Of a DNA stretch of 64,000 nt, positions 32,343-41,864 are shown piece by piece. This DNA comes from Bacteroidaceae bacterium (lineage in GTDB: Bacteria; Bacteroidota; Bacteroidia; Bacteroidales; Bacteroidaceae): the NCBI GenBank assembly GCA_017464815.1, contig JAFTYI010000035.1, forward strand, positions 1-64,000. Direction: 5' to 3'. Every line of letters begins with the position of its first letter. The first letter of the stretch is position 1. Under the pieces are notes generated by a model. It searched no databases, had not been told where the DNA came from, and was given only the letters and a program-made list of their open reading frames with translations. The position numbers and the translations under genes are program-made.

Positions 32343-33287
32343 ATGAAAAGAATATTGGTGAGCGGAGGAGCCGGTTTCATAGGCTCTCATTTGTGCACAC
32401 GGCTGGTGAATGAAGGAAACGACGTCATCTGTCTGGACAATTACTATACCGGAAGCAAAGAGAATGTGTGGCACCTGATAGGCCGTCCCAATTTTGAATT
32501 GGTGCGCCACGACATTGTGAACCCCTATTGGGCAGAGGTGGACGAGATTTACAACCTCGCCTGTCCGGCTTCACCCATCCACTATCAGCACGACCCCATA
32601 CAGACGACCAAGACAGCCGTTGTGGGTTCGCTCAACATGCTGGGCCTTGCCAAGCGCGTGAATGCCAAGATATTGCAGGCATCAACGAGCGAAGTGTACG
32701 GCGACCCCTCCATCCATCCGCAACCCGAGGAGTACTGGGGAAACGTGAATCCCGTGGGCATCCGCTCGTGCTACGACGAAGGCAAGCGGTGCGCCGAAAC
32801 CCTCTTCATGGATTACCACCGACGCCACGGAGTGAGGATAAAGATTATCCGCATCTTCAACACCTACGGCCCCCGCATGTTGGCACACGACGGACGCGTG
32901 GTGTCGAACTTCGTGGTGCAGGCGCTCAAGGGACAAGACCTCACCATCTATGGCGACGGACATCAGACGCGCAGCTTCCAGTACGTGGACGACCTGGTGG
33001 AGGGAATGATTCGCGTGATGGAGCACACCAGCGACGACTTCTTAGGCCCCATCAACATCGGCAATCCCGGCGAATTCACCATGTTGGAATTGGCCGAAAT
33101 GGTCATCAAACTGACCCAGTCGAAGTCGAAAATCGTCTTCGAACCCCTCCCACACGACGACCCGCGCCAACGCAAACCGGACATCTCGCTGGCCAAGAAG
33201 GTGCTCGATTGGGAGCCCAAGGTGCAATTGGAAGAGGGACTTGGACACATGATAGAATATTTCAAAGGAATCATAGATAAAATCTGA
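32343..33287 (+). CDS. UDP-glucuronate decarboxylase (UDP-xylose synthase)
   Basis: Protein of 314 residues of the extended SDR family. NAD-binding [14 protein letters not shown] at residues 8-21, then [14 protein letters not shown], the catalytic Thr/Ser in [17 protein letters not shown], and the Tyr-x3-Lys pair in [12 protein letters not shown] (about 141-152). The run [18 protein letters not shown] and the C-terminal [16 protein letters not shown] fit UXS enzymes. It converts UDP-glucuronate to UDP-xylose for surface polysaccharides. It is separated by only 5 nt from the kinase gene that follows, so the two are co-transcribed. Confidence 0.9.
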   Translation: MKRILVSGGAGFIGSHLCTRLVNEGNDVICLDNYYTGSKENVWHLIGRPNFELVRHDIVNPYWAEVDEIYNLACPASPIHYQHDPIQTTKTAVVGSLNMLGLAKRVNAKILQASTSEVYGDPSIHPQPEEYWGNVNPVGIRSCYDEGKRCAETLFMDYHRRHGVRIKIIRIFNTYGPRMLAHDGRVVSNFVVQALKGQDLTIYGDGHQTRSFQYVDDLVEGMIRVMEHTSDDFLGPINIGNPGEFTMLELAEMVIKLTQSKSKIVFEPLPHDDPRQRKPDISLAKKVLDWEPKVQLEEGLGHMIEYFKGIIDKI

Positions 33288-33292
33288 ATCTT

Positions 33293-34444
33293 ATGGCCAT
33301 GAACGAAAAAGTGACGGTTGACATAAATCCGTCCGACTATAAAATTTTGGTGGTAGACGACGTGATGCCTAACGTGCTGTTGCTGAAGGTGATGTTGTCC
33401 AACGAGAAGTTCAACGTCATCACCGCATCCAACGGCGAACAAGCCATCGAACAGGTGCGCAACGAGAATCCCGACTTGATTCTGCTCGACGTGATGATGC
33501 CCGGCCTCACCGGCTACGAGGTGGCTGAAATCTTGCAGAAAGACCCCAATACATCCGAAATACCCATTATCTTCCTGACGGCACTTAACACCTCGGAAGA
33601 CATCGTTCGCGGCTTCCGCATGGGAGGAAGCGACTTCATCTCCAAGCCCTTCAACAAGGAGGTACTTATCGTGCGCGTGAAATACCAGCTCTCACTCGTA
33701 GCTGCCAAGCGCATCATCCTCCAACAAAACGAGGAGTTGCAACGCACCATTGCCGGACGCGACAAGCTCTACTCCGTCATCGCCCACGACCTGCGCTCGC
33801 CCATGAGCACGGTGAAGATGGTGCTGAACATGCTCACCGAATCCACCTCGCCCGACTCCATCGGCGAAGAGGCCTTCAGCATGCTCTCCATGGTGAACAC
33901 CCAGTCGGAAGAGGTGTTTGCCCTGTTGGACAACCTGTTGAAGTGGACAAAGAGCCAGGTGGGAAGGCTCAACGTGGTGTCGCAACGCTTCCAGGTGGAC
34001 GAAATTGTGGTGTCGGTCATCCAAGTCTTCCGCATGGTGGCCGAAGCCAAAGGCATCTGCATCGAAGTGGGAGAGTGTGAGAAGCTGAACGTCTATGCCG
34101 ACATTGACATGTGCAAAACCGTGCTCCGCAACTTCCTGAGCAACGCCATCAAGTTCAGCAACCAAGGAAACAAGATAATCGTGTCGGTAAAGAAGGAAGA
34201 AGGAAATTTTGCCCGCATCAGTGTGCGCGACTTCGGTTGCGGCATCAGCGAAGAGGATCAAGCCAAACTCTTCCACACCGCCACACACTTCAGCAAATAT
34301 GGCACCAACAACGAGGAAGGCTCGGGCCTCGGTCTCTTGCTTTGTCAGGACTTCGCCATCAAAAACGGTGGCAACGTCTACCTTGAATCCATCGTCGGCG
34401 AAGGCTCAACCTTCAGCTTCACCGTGCCGTTGGTGAGTGATTAA
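33293..34444 (+). CDS. Response-regulator / histidine-kinase hybrid (REC-HisKA-HATPase)
   Basis: Protein of 383 residues, soluble. N-terminal receiver domain (about 14-130): ILVVDDVMPN, phospho-acceptor Asp in PDLILLDVMMPG (about 64), Thr in PIIFLTALNT and Lys in FISKPFNKE. Then HisKA with the phospho-His in YSVIAHDLRSPMSTV (about 162), and a HATPase_c domain with RNFLSNAIKFSNQ (N box), DFGCGISEEDQ and GSGLGLLLCQDF. No sensor or membrane domain is present. It is the second gene after UDP-glucuronate decarboxylase, 5 nt apart; a link to polysaccharide control is inference. Confidence 0.92.
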   Translation: MAMNEKVTVDINPSDYKILVVDDVMPNVLLLKVMLSNEKFNVITASNGEQAIEQVRNENPDLILLDVMMPGLTGYEVAEILQKDPNTSEIPIIFLTALNTSEDIVRGFRMGGSDFISKPFNKEVLIVRVKYQLSLVAAKRIILQQNEELQRTIAGRDKLYSVIAHDLRSPMSTVKMVLNMLTESTSPDSIGEEAFSMLSMVNTQSEEVFALLDNLLKWTKSQVGRLNVVSQRFQVDEIVVSVIQVFRMVAEAKGICIEVGECEKLNVYADIDMCKTVLRNFLSNAIKFSNQGNKIIVSVKKEEGNFARISVRDFGCGISEEDQAKLFHTATHFSKYGTNNEEGSGLGLLLCQDFAIKNGGNVYLESIVGEGSTFSFTVPLVSD

Positions 34445-34451
34445 GGTGTAA

Positions 34452-34535
34452 GGTTTAAGGTTTAGGGTGTAAGGTGTAGGGAGATTGTTGGATTAAGATA
34501 CACAAGCATAAACCTTAAACCCTAAACCTTAAACC
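34452..34535. terminator. Inverted TTTAGGG-type repeats between convergent genes
   Basis: GGTTTAAGGTTTAGGGTGTA (34452 onwards) pairs with the copy at 34511-34535 (AACCTTAAACCCTAAACCTT...) over about 25 bp with few mismatches. It lies between two converging genes and may act as a two-way terminator, though no T-run is present. The same heptamer-like sequence recurs at 51967, 57289 and 57713. Confidence 0.5.
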
Positions 34536-35767
34536 ACCACCCACACGAGGTATTGCGTCTCCCGTCCGATGGGCGTGAGCGGCATGTATCCTTGGCGGAT
34601 GCGTCCGTTGGTGGAGAGGGTCAGAGGAAACTCCTCCGTCCGTCGGGCATGAGCCTCCTTCAAGGCTTCAGTGGTAGGGTAGTAGTCGACCACAAAGCGC
34701 CCTTGGCAACCCGCCTCGACATAGCGCTCGTAGAAAATGTGAGCCACCACACCCATATTCATCCGCAAGTTGATTTCCACACACGGATGAAGCGCGTACA
34801 CCTCACCACCATCACACGGATGAAGCGCACAAGCCTCACCACCGTCTTCCCTTGCATCCATGCGGCAAATCATCATGTCCACTCCGACGTAGCCACAATA
34901 ATGGGCGCCCACGCGCTCTCCAATGATGTTTTGCAAGGTGGTGCGCACGGTGTGCAACGTCGCTCGGGGGACACGCGTGGCCAACTCCTCCTCAATCGAC
35001 TCATCCGTCATCAGCCGGTTGCCCTCGTAAGCACCGTTGGCGTCGGTCACAAAACTCGAATATCCCACAAAGGAGAGGGGAGAGCCGTCGCCCGCCGAGT
35101 AAAACTCCATCGCGAAGTCCTTTACCTTATTATATAAAGGTTCAACCACCACGGCGCCTTGTTGGTCAAGCGTGCGCACACACCATCCGCTCAAGGGCGG
35201 TTGGTAGCATCCTTGTGCGCGACGCAACCCCTTTCCACTGCTCGACCATGGCGCTTTCAACATGGTGGCCGGATGCGCTTCCACCCGTCGGGCAATCTCC
35301 CCTTCGGTGACACACAGGGCCGACTCACCCGTCAGCGGATGCTCGCTGGAGAGGCGACGCATCACCTCGGCCAACACCTCCACGGCCACCTGTCTGCCCG
35401 ACAAGCGACGCAAGGCATCCATCTCGTCCGCGTCAGGAAGATGTTCATCAGAAAGGCCACGCCCCCTCATCTGCTTGACGAGCGCCGCATTCCATCCCCA
35501 AGGGGAGAGAGGTTGATTGGGAAGTGTTTCCCTATCTGTAATCCACTTTATTTCAGAGTGGAGAAGATTGTTTGGTGAAGTTTTACTCCAATAATACAAC
35601 GCATCACTGGCGGGTATGAGCACAGCATCGCCATCGGCCGCATACCATGCCGGCAAAAAGGCCAAGTCGGTCGCCATGCGTCTGGCCGAGCGGGGAGGCA
35701 GGTAATTGGCATCGCCATTGGCCAATGCCAAGTCGCTATCAGGGTTGAAAACATACGTCTTTGCCAT
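34529..35767 (-). CDS. ATP-grasp-like protein of unknown function
   Basis: Protein of 412 residues. It begins TYVFNPDSDLALANGDANYLPPRSAR, a Bacteroidales signature of unnamed function. The middle resembles an ATP-grasp fold: TMLKAPWSSSGKGLRRA (about 169-185, nucleotide-binding loop), AVVVEPLYNKVKDFAMEFY, and the metal-binding CVEINLRMNMG near about 330. An in-frame 33-bp tandem duplication at about 34785-34850 encodes ALHPCDGGEVYALHPC just before that motif. ATP-grasp enzymes ligate carboxylates to amines; the substrate is unknown. It has its own promoter, divergent from the AAA ATPase gene. Confidence 0.65.
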   Translation of the reverse strand: MAKTYVFNPDSDLALANGDANYLPPRSARRMATDLAFLPAWYAADGDAVLIPASDALYYWSKTSPNNLLHSEIKWITDRETLPNQPLSPWGWNAALVKQMRGRGLSDEHLPDADEMDALRRLSGRQVAVEVLAEVMRRLSSEHPLTGESALCVTEGEIARRVEAHPATMLKAPWSSSGKGLRRAQGCYQPPLSGWCVRTLDQQGAVVVEPLYNKVKDFAMEFYSAGDGSPLSFVGYSSFVTDANGAYEGNRLMTDESIEEELATRVPRATLHTVRTTLQNIIGERVGAHYCGYVGVDMMICRMDAREDGGEACALHPCDGGEVYALHPCVEINLRMNMGVVAHIFYERYVEAGCQGRFVVDYYPTTEALKEAHARRTEEFPLTLSTNGRIRQGYMPLTPIGRETQYLVWVVV

Positions 35768-35810
35768 GAATAAAAGGGCTTTGTGAGAGACATTTTACAT
35801 AAAGATGCTG

Positions 35811-35879
35811 CAAAGATAAAAAAAAGTTCAATATTTTGCTATCTCTACTTTGCAATTTGTGGAATCTTTGCTATCTTTG
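35811..35879. promoter_or_regulatory. Divergent promoters of the ATP-grasp-like and AAA ATPase genes
   Basis: Leftward -7 box TATCTTTG (as CAAAGATA at 35811-35818). Rightward TTTG at 35849-35852, 19 nt, TATCTTTG at 35872-35879. Confidence 0.7.
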
Positions 35880-35914
35880 CACCGAAATAGAATCATAGGA
35901 TTCAAAATAGAGGA

Positions 35915-37096
35915 ATGGAAGTCTTTTATCGTACACATAATTACCTTATTGAGCACATCAGTGACTCCCTTGTTCGTCGTGACCTGATGGACGAGATTGA
36001 TTGGAGTGACCGTCTGATTGGCATCAAGGGGACCCGCGGCGTAGGGAAAACCACTTTCCTGCTACAATACGCCAAGGAGAAATACGGCACCGACCGTTCA
36101 TGTCTCTACATCAACTTGAACAACTTCTATTTTCAAGGACGCGGCATTGCCGACTTTGCCGGTGAATTCCAGAAGCGGGGTGGGCGAGTGTTGCTCATCG
36201 ACCAAGTGTTCAAGCAACCCGACTGGAGTCACGAGCTCCGCTTGTGCTACGACCGCTATCCGAGCCTGAAGATTGTCTTCACAGGGTCGTCGGTCATGCG
36301 CTTGAAGGAGGAAAACCCCGAACTCAACGGCATCGTCAAATCCTACAACTTGCGTGGATTCTCTTTCCGTGAGTTCATCAATCTGCAGACGGGCAACAAT
36401 TTCCCCGCTTACACCCTCGACGACATACTCAACAACCACGAGCACATTGTGAAGAACATCCTTCCCAAGGTGCGCCCACAAGAGTATTTTCAGGACTATC
36501 TCCACCATGGTTTCTACCCCTTCTTCTTGGAGAAGCGCAACTTCTCGGAGAACCTGCTGAAGACCATGAACATGATGATTGAGGTGGACATCCTGTTGTT
36601 GAAGCAGATTGAGTTGAAATATTTGTCCAAGATAAAGAAGTTGCTTTATCTGTTGGCGGTAAACGGCCCTGTGGCGCCCAACATCAGCCAGTTGGCAATT
36701 GACATACAGACGTCGCGCGCCACGGTGATGAACTACATCAAATACTTGGCCGACGCCCGCCTTATCAACATGATTTACGCCAAGGGCGAGGAGTTTCCCA
36801 AGAAGCCTGCCCGTGTGATGATGCACAACACCAGCCTGTTGTACAGCATCTATCCCGTAAAAGTCGAGGAGCAGCACGTGTTGGAGACCTTCTTCCTCAA
36901 TAACTTGTGGAAAGACCACAAGTTGAGCAAAGGCGAAAAGGGAATGTCTTTCCTTGTTGACGGAGAGAAACAATTCCGCATCTGCACCGATGGATGCCGG
37001 ATGAAGAACAGCCCCAACCACTACTACGCCATGCATCGGTCAGTGGTCGGACACGGCAATCAGATTCCCCTGTGGCTGTTCGGATTCTTGTATTGA
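35915..37096 (+). CDS. AAA ATPase (AAA_14 type, DUF4143-related)
   Basis: Protein of 393 residues. Walker A GTRGVGKTTFLLQY at about 40-53. The Walker B region is RVLLIDQVFKQPDWSHELR (about 89-107), where the usual DE pair is DQ. A sensor motif KIVFTGSSVMRL follows, then the winged-helix and C-terminal region of these proteins (NISQLAIDIQTSRATVMNYIKYLADARLINMI, about 260-292). The C-terminal nuclease-like part common in this group seems reduced. These ATPases are abundant in Bacteroidales and are mostly uncharacterised. The Glu-to-Gln change would weaken hydrolysis if the alignment is right. It has a strong promoter of its own. Confidence 0.8.
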   Translation: MEVFYRTHNYLIEHISDSLVRRDLMDEIDWSDRLIGIKGTRGVGKTTFLLQYAKEKYGTDRSCLYINLNNFYFQGRGIADFAGEFQKRGGRVLLIDQVFKQPDWSHELRLCYDRYPSLKIVFTGSSVMRLKEENPELNGIVKSYNLRGFSFREFINLQTGNNFPAYTLDDILNNHEHIVKNILPKVRPQEYFQDYLHHGFYPFFLEKRNFSENLLKTMNMMIEVDILLLKQIELKYLSKIKKLLYLLAVNGPVAPNISQLAIDIQTSRATVMNYIKYLADARLINMIYAKGEEFPKKPARVMMHNTSLLYSIYPVKVEEQHVLETFFLNNLWKDHKLSKGEKGMSFLVDGEKQFRICTDGCRMKNSPNHYYAMHRSVVGHGNQIPLWLFGFLY

Positions 37097-37196
37097 GCCT
37101 TTTCAGGACTTCCAAGAAAAAGAAACATTGTGAGTGAAACATTAAATAGAAAAAAGATAATAATAAACTAATTTACTAATTAATTTATATTAGATT

Positions 37197-40100
37197 ATGG
37201 CTAAAGAAAAAAAGTTTATCACGTGTGATGGTAACCAAGCTGCCGCTCATATCTCGTATATGTTCAGCGAAGTAGCAGCTATCTATCCCATCACTCCCTC
37301 TTCTACGATGGCAGAATACGTAGACGAGTGGGCAGCACAGGGCCGCAAGAACATCTTCGGCGAAACAGTGCTCGTTCAGGAAATGCAGTCTGAAGGCGGT
37401 GCCGCCGGTGCCGTTCACGGTTCACTTCAGGCAGGTGCTCTGACCTCAACTTATACGGCTTCTCAGGGTCTTCTCCTGATGATCCCCAACATGTATAAGA
37501 TTGCCGGTGAGTTCCTTCCCTGCGTTTTCCACGTGTCAGCCCGTACATTGGCTTCTCACGCCCTCTGTATCTTTGGTGACCATCAGGACGTAATGTCTTG
37601 CCGTCAGACAGGCTTCGCCATGTTGGCCGAGGGTTCAGTGCAGGAAGTTATGGACTTGGCAGGTGTGGCTCACTTGGCAACTATCAAGAGCCGCGTGCCC
37701 TTCTTGAACTTCTTCGACGGTTTCCGCACCTCTCATGAGATTCAGAAGATTGAGATGCTCGAGAACGAAGACCTCGCTCCGCTGGTTGACCAGCAGGCTT
37801 TGGCTGAGTTCCGTAGTCGTGCTCTCACTCCCGAGAAGCCCGTTGCACGCGGTATGGCCGAAAACCCCGACACATTCTTCGCTCACCGCGAGTCATGCAA
37901 CACATATTATGAAAATGTACCCGCCATCGTTGAGGAGTACATGGACAAGATTTCTGAAATCACCGGTCGCAAGTACGGCCTCTTCAACTACTACGGTGCC
38001 GAGGATGCTGAGCGCGTAATCATCCTGATGGGTTCAGCCACTGAGGCTGCTCGCGAGGCTATCGACTACCTGACTGCTCAGGGCGAAAAGGTTGGTATGG
38101 TCAGCGTTCACCTCTATCGTCCCTTCTCTGCCAAGCACTTCCTTGCTGCTGTGCCCAAGACAGCCAAGCGCATTGCCGTATTGGATAGAACTAAGGAGCC
38201 CGGAGCAAATGGCGAACCTCTCTACCTCGACGTTAAGGAGTGCTTCTACGGACAGGCCGATGCTCCCGTTATCGTGGGCGGACGCTACGGTTTGGGTTCA
38301 AACGACACTACTCCTGCACAGATTCTCTCTGTATACGAGAACCTCGCTTTGCCCCAGCCTAAGAACGGCTTCACCATCGGTATCGTTGACGACGTCACCT
38401 TCACTTCACTTCCTCAGAAGGAAGAAATCGCTATGGGTGGCGAAGGCATGTTCCAAGCCAAGTTCTTCGGTCTTGGTGCTGACGGTACTGTAGGTGCCAA
38501 CAAGAACTCAGTGAAGATTATTGGTGACAACACCAACAAGCATTGCCAGGCATACTTCTCTTACGACTCTAAGAAGTCAGGAGGTTTCACCTGCTCTCAC
38601 CTCCGTTTCGGTGACACTCCCATCCGCTCTACCTACTTGGTGACTACGCCTAACTTCGTAGCTTGCCACGTACAGGCTTACCTGAAGATGTACGACGTTA
38701 CCCGCGGTCTTCAGAAGAACGGTACTTTCCTTTTGAATACCATTTGGGAAGGCGACGAGTTGGCAGCCAACCTGCCCAACAACGTGAAGAAGTACTTTGC
38801 AGAGAACAACATCACCGTTTACTATATCAACGCCACCAAGATTGCTCAGGAAATCGGCCTTGGTAACCGCACCAACACCATCCTCCAGAGCGCATTCTTC
38901 CGCATCACCGAGGTTATCCCCGTTGACCTTGCCATCGAGCAGATGAAGAAGTTCATCGTGAAGTCTTACGGCAAGAAGGGTGAGGACGTTGTGAACAAGA
39001 ACTATGCCGCCGTTGACCGTGGTGGTGAGTACAAGCAGCTCCCCGTTGATGCCGCTTGGGCCAACCTCCCCGCCGACGAGAAGGAAGCCAACAACGATCC
39101 CGCATTCATCAACGAAGTGGTTCGCCCCATCAACGCTCAGAATGGCGACCTGCTCCCCGTTTCAGCATTCAAGGGTATCGAAGACGGTACTTGGCCTCAG
39201 GGCACATCCGCTTACGAAAAGCGTGGTGTAGCCGCATTCGTCCCCACATGGGAAGCCGAGAACTGTATCCAGTGTAACAAGTGTGCCTTCGTTTGTCCTC
39301 ACGCTTGCATCCGTCCGTTCGTAATGGACGAAGCAGAGGCAGCCGGCTTGAACGCCGCCACTATCGAGGTGAAGGCTCCTGCCACCATGAAGGGTATGAA
39401 GTTCCGTATGCAGGTAGGCGTTATGGATTGCTTGGGTTGCGGCAACTGTGTTGACGTATGTCCCGGATTCCCCAAGACAGGTCCTGCCCTCAAGATGGTG
39501 CCCCTGGAAGGCGAGCTCGGCGAAGCTGCCAACTGGGATTACTGCGTGAAGAACGTGAAGAGCAAGCAAGACCTTGTTGACATCAAGCAAAGCCCGAAGA
39601 ACTCTCAGTTCGCTACTCCTTTGTTTGAGTTCTCAGGTGCCTGCTCAGGTTGTGGTGAAACTCCGTACGTGAAGCTGATTTCTCAGCTCTTCGGTGACCG
39701 CGAAATCGTGGCCAACGCTACCGGATGTTCTTCAATCTACTCAGGTTCAATCCCCTCAACTCCCTACACTACCAACGAGAAGGGTCAGGGTCCCGCATGG
39801 GCAAACTCACTGTTCGAGGACTTCTGCGAGTTCGGTCTCGGTATGGTACTTGCCAACAAGAAGATGAAGGCTCGCGTAGAGGCTATCCTGACAGAGGCCA
39901 TCGCTTGCGATTGCACTCCCGCCGAGTTCAAGGCCGCTGCACAAGAGTGGATTGACGGCAAGGAAGACGCTGAAGCCTCTAAGGCAGCTGCTGCCAAGCT
40001 GAACCCCATGATTGCCGAAGGTGCAGCCAAGGGTTGCGAAACTTGCACCAAGTTGGCCGAGTTGAGCCACTACCTCGTTAAGCGTTCTCAGTGGATCATC

Positions 40101-40748
40101 GGTGGCGACGGTGCCTCTTACGACATCGGTTACGGCGGTCTCGACCACGTGATTGCCAGTGGTGAAGATGTGAACATCCTCGTACTCGATACCGAGGTTT
40201 ACTCTAACACCGGTGGCCAGTCATCTAAGGCCACTCCGCTCGGCGCCATCGCCAAGTTTGCCGCTTCAGGTAAGCGCGTTCGCAAGAAAGACCTCGGTAT
40301 GATTGCCACCACTTACGGTTACGTATATGTAGCTCAAATCGCTATGGGTGCCGACCAGGCTCAGTGCTTGAAGGCCATCCGCGAGGCAGAGGCATATCCC
40401 GGTCCTTCAATCATCATCGCTTACGCACCCTGTATCAACCACGGTTTGAAGAAGGGTATGGGTAAGGCACAGGCCGAGGAAGCTGCTGCTGTACAGTGCG
40501 GTTACTGGCACCTGTGGCGCTACAATCCCGCTCTCGAGGCTGAGGGTAAGAATCCGTTCTCACTCGACTCTAAGGAGCCCCAGTGGGAAGGCTTCCAAGA
40601 CTTCTTGAAGGGCGAGGTGCGTTTCGCATCCGTGATGAAGCAGTATCCTGCCGAAGCTGCCGACCTCTTCCAAGCTTGCGAAGACATGGCCAAGCGTCGC
40701 TACCAGAGCTACGTGCGCATGACCAAGATGGACTGGTCAAACGAGTAA
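37197..40748 (+). CDS. nifJ: Pyruvate:ferredoxin (flavodoxin) oxidoreductase, single-chain
   Basis: Protein of 1183 residues, normal for the single-chain enzyme. The pyruvate-binding N-terminal domain includes YPITPSSTMAEYVDEWAAQG (about 29-48). A gamma-like domain starts about 420 (GLGADGTVGANKNSVKIIG). Two 4Fe-4S clusters: CIQCNKCAFVCPHACIRPF (about 687) and CLGCGNCVDVCPGFPK (about 743). The thiamine diphosphate domain has ACSGCGETPYVKLISQLFGD (about 815), GCSSIYSGS, and GGDGASYDIGYGGLDHVIASG with DTEVYSNTGGQSSKATPLG. It oxidises pyruvate to acetyl-CoA with reduced ferredoxin, the main anaerobic route. It is monocistronic with a clear terminator. Codon choice looks strongly biased, as in highly expressed genes. 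Confidence 0.97.
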   Translation: MAKEKKFITCDGNQAAAHISYMFSEVAAIYPITPSSTMAEYVDEWAAQGRKNIFGETVLVQEMQSEGGAAGAVHGSLQAGALTSTYTASQGLLLMIPNMYKIAGEFLPCVFHVSARTLASHALCIFGDHQDVMSCRQTGFAMLAEGSVQEVMDLAGVAHLATIKSRVPFLNFFDGFRTSHEIQKIEMLENEDLAPLVDQQALAEFRSRALTPEKPVARGMAENPDTFFAHRESCNTYYENVPAIVEEYMDKISEITGRKYGLFNYYGAEDAERVIILMGSATEAAREAIDYLTAQGEKVGMVSVHLYRPFSAKHFLAAVPKTAKRIAVLDRTKEPGANGEPLYLDVKECFYGQADAPVIVGGRYGLGSNDTTPAQILSVYENLALPQPKNGFTIGIVDDVTFTSLPQKEEIAMGGEGMFQAKFFGLGADGTVGANKNSVKIIGDNTNKHCQAYFSYDSKKSGGFTCSHLRFGDTPIRSTYLVTTPNFVACHVQAYLKMYDVTRGLQKNGTFLLNTIWEGDELAANLPNNVKKYFAENNITVYYINATKIAQEIGLGNRTNTILQSAFFRITEVIPVDLAIEQMKKFIVKSYGKKGEDVVNKNYAAVDRGGEYKQLPVDAAWANLPADEKEANNDPAFINEVVRPINAQNGDLLPVSAFKGIEDGTWPQGTSAYEKRGVAAFVPTWEAENCIQCNKCAFVCPHACIRPFVMDEAEAAGLNAATIEVKAPATMKGMKFRMQVGVMDCLGCGNCVDVCPGFPKTGPALKMVPLEGELGEAANWDYCVKNVKSKQDLVDIKQSPKNSQFATPLFEFSGACSGCGETPYVKLISQLFGDREIVANATGCSSIYSGSIPSTPYTTNEKGQGPAWANSLFEDFCEFGLGMVLANKKMKARVEAILTEAIACDCTPAEFKAAAQEWIDGKEDAEASKAAAAKLNPMIAEGAAKGCETCTKLAELSHYLVKRSQWIIGGDGASYDIGYGGLDHVIASGEDVNILVLDTEVYSNTGGQSSKATPLGAIAKFAASGKRVRKKDLGMIATTYGYVYVAQIAMGADQAQCLKAIREAEAYPGPSIIIAYAPCINHGLKKGMGKAQAEEAAAVQCGYWHLWRYNPALEAEGKNPFSLDSKEPQWEGFQDFLKGEVRFASVMKQYPAEAADLFQACEDMAKRRYQSYVRMTKMDWSNE

Positions 40749-40776
40749 TCCGACCCGTTTTGATTAAATACTAATG

Positions 40777-40814
40777 AATGGCGACCCTCCTTCCGCGGAG
40801 AGTCGCCATTTTTG
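40777..40814 (+). terminator. Terminator of nifJ
   Basis: AATGGCGAC (40777-40785) pairs with GTCGCCATT (40802-40810), inner pairing CTCC/GGAG, followed by a T-run. Confidence 0.85.
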
Positions 40815-40865
40815 CATTATTTTAATCTCTATTTTTAATCATTTGCAAACATTTATCCGTCCTTC

Positions 40866-40968
40866 ATGATTACTGATTGATGTAAAGAAAAGCGTCAGTT
40901 CATATTGCACATAAGCGGTTATATTTCTATGTTCTTTACTTTCGTCTTTTCACCTCGGAAGGTTCTCG
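40866..40968. repeat. Fragments of two dispersed repeats at the island's left edge
   Basis: ATTACTGATTGATGTAAAGAAAAGCGTCAGTTCA (about 40867-40900) matches the right end of the long dispersed elements (at about 27511 and 48355). Next to it, 40907-40968 is an almost exact direct copy of 49873-49935, which there holds the 3' end of the DUF4160 gene. Here the copy supplies the last codons of the Fic gene in a different frame. Confidence 0.8.
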
Positions 40969-41853
40969 ATTGCAAGGAATCCCCATCCTGTCCAACAACT
41001 CTTTGTAGCGGTCTTGGGCCGTCAGACAGGTGTCCATCAGATAACCTTTGATGTGGGGCCATTGCTGGAGGCCGCGGTAATAGAACATTTTCAAGTCGTC
41101 GGTAATGATGAAGGGAATTTCTCCCGTAGCCAGGCACTCCTTGAACATCAGCAAGCGTCCCACACGTCCGTTACCATCTTGAAAGGGGTGGATGGCTTCG
41201 AAACGTTGGTGCAGGTCAATAATGTCCTCCAACGTCTTCTTTCTCTTCCCGTTGTATGCGGCAAGCAAAGCTTTCATTTCTGCATGCACGCGGTCGGGAT
41301 GGGTGGTTTCCATCCCCCCGACCTCATTAGGAAGAAGCTTGTAGTCGCCCACGGCAAACCACTCCCGACGGGCATCCGAGGTCCCGCTCTTCAACGTGTG
41401 GTGCAAGGTTTTGATGAAAGTTTCAATCAATTTCTCCATTGCATGGTCAATGATGAGGTCGATGCATCGGAAGTGGTTAGTCGTCTCGATGATATCGTCC
41501 ACGTTCATGCTTTCCCCCGTGTTCATCCCAATGGTGTTTGTCTCGAAGATGTAGCGCGTCTGTTCATGCGTAAGGCGGCTTCCCTCGATGTGGTTAGAGT
41601 TGTAGGTGAGGTCAATCTGCGTGCGGTGGTAGATGCTCCCTTTCATCCCGCTCTCCTTCTGTTGTCGCAACAGGGCCAACAAAGGAGGTATGTTTTGGTT
41701 TTTTCGTGAGGGCAGAGTTGCCTCGGCCGGGATATTCCAAGTTTTCCCCATAAGGAAGGCTCCTTCAATCTTCCCCATAGCGCAATAGTTGCGTGCGGTG
41801 CGTTCTGATATGCCATACTTTAAGGCAAACTCTCCAACTGAAATATAATCCAT
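40936..41853 (-). CDS. Fic-domain protein with N-terminal HTH and inhibitory helix
   Basis: Protein of 305 residues. N-terminal MerR/excisionase-like HTH (about 2-47: YISVGEFALKYGISERTARN, MGKTWNIP). The Fic inhibitory motif [S/T]xxxE[G/N] is present as SNHIEGS (about 86-92). The Fic motif is AIHPFQDGNGRVGRLL (about 224-240), with catalytic His and the full anion-binding loop. Fic enzymes transfer AMP (or other groups) from nucleotides to target proteins. A palindromic operator in the promoter suggests self-repression by the HTH. I chose ATG 41853 over the upstream TTG. The last eight or so codons (PSEVKRRK) lie in a duplicated block, so the native C-terminus has probably been replaced. Confidence 0.85.
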   Translation of the reverse strand: MDYISVGEFALKYGISERTARNYCAMGKIEGAFLMGKTWNIPAEATLPSRKNQNIPPLLALLRQQKESGMKGSIYHRTQIDLTYNSNHIEGSRLTHEQTRYIFETNTIGMNTGESMNVDDIIETTNHFRCIDLIIDHAMEKLIETFIKTLHHTLKSGTSDARREWFAVGDYKLLPNEVGGMETTHPDRVHAEMKALLAAYNGKRKKTLEDIIDLHQRFEAIHPFQDGNGRVGRLLMFKECLATGEIPFIITDDLKMFYYRGLQQWPHIKGYLMDTCLTAQDRYKELLDRMGIPCNREPSEVKRRK

Positions 41854-41864
41854 ACTATTCTTCT

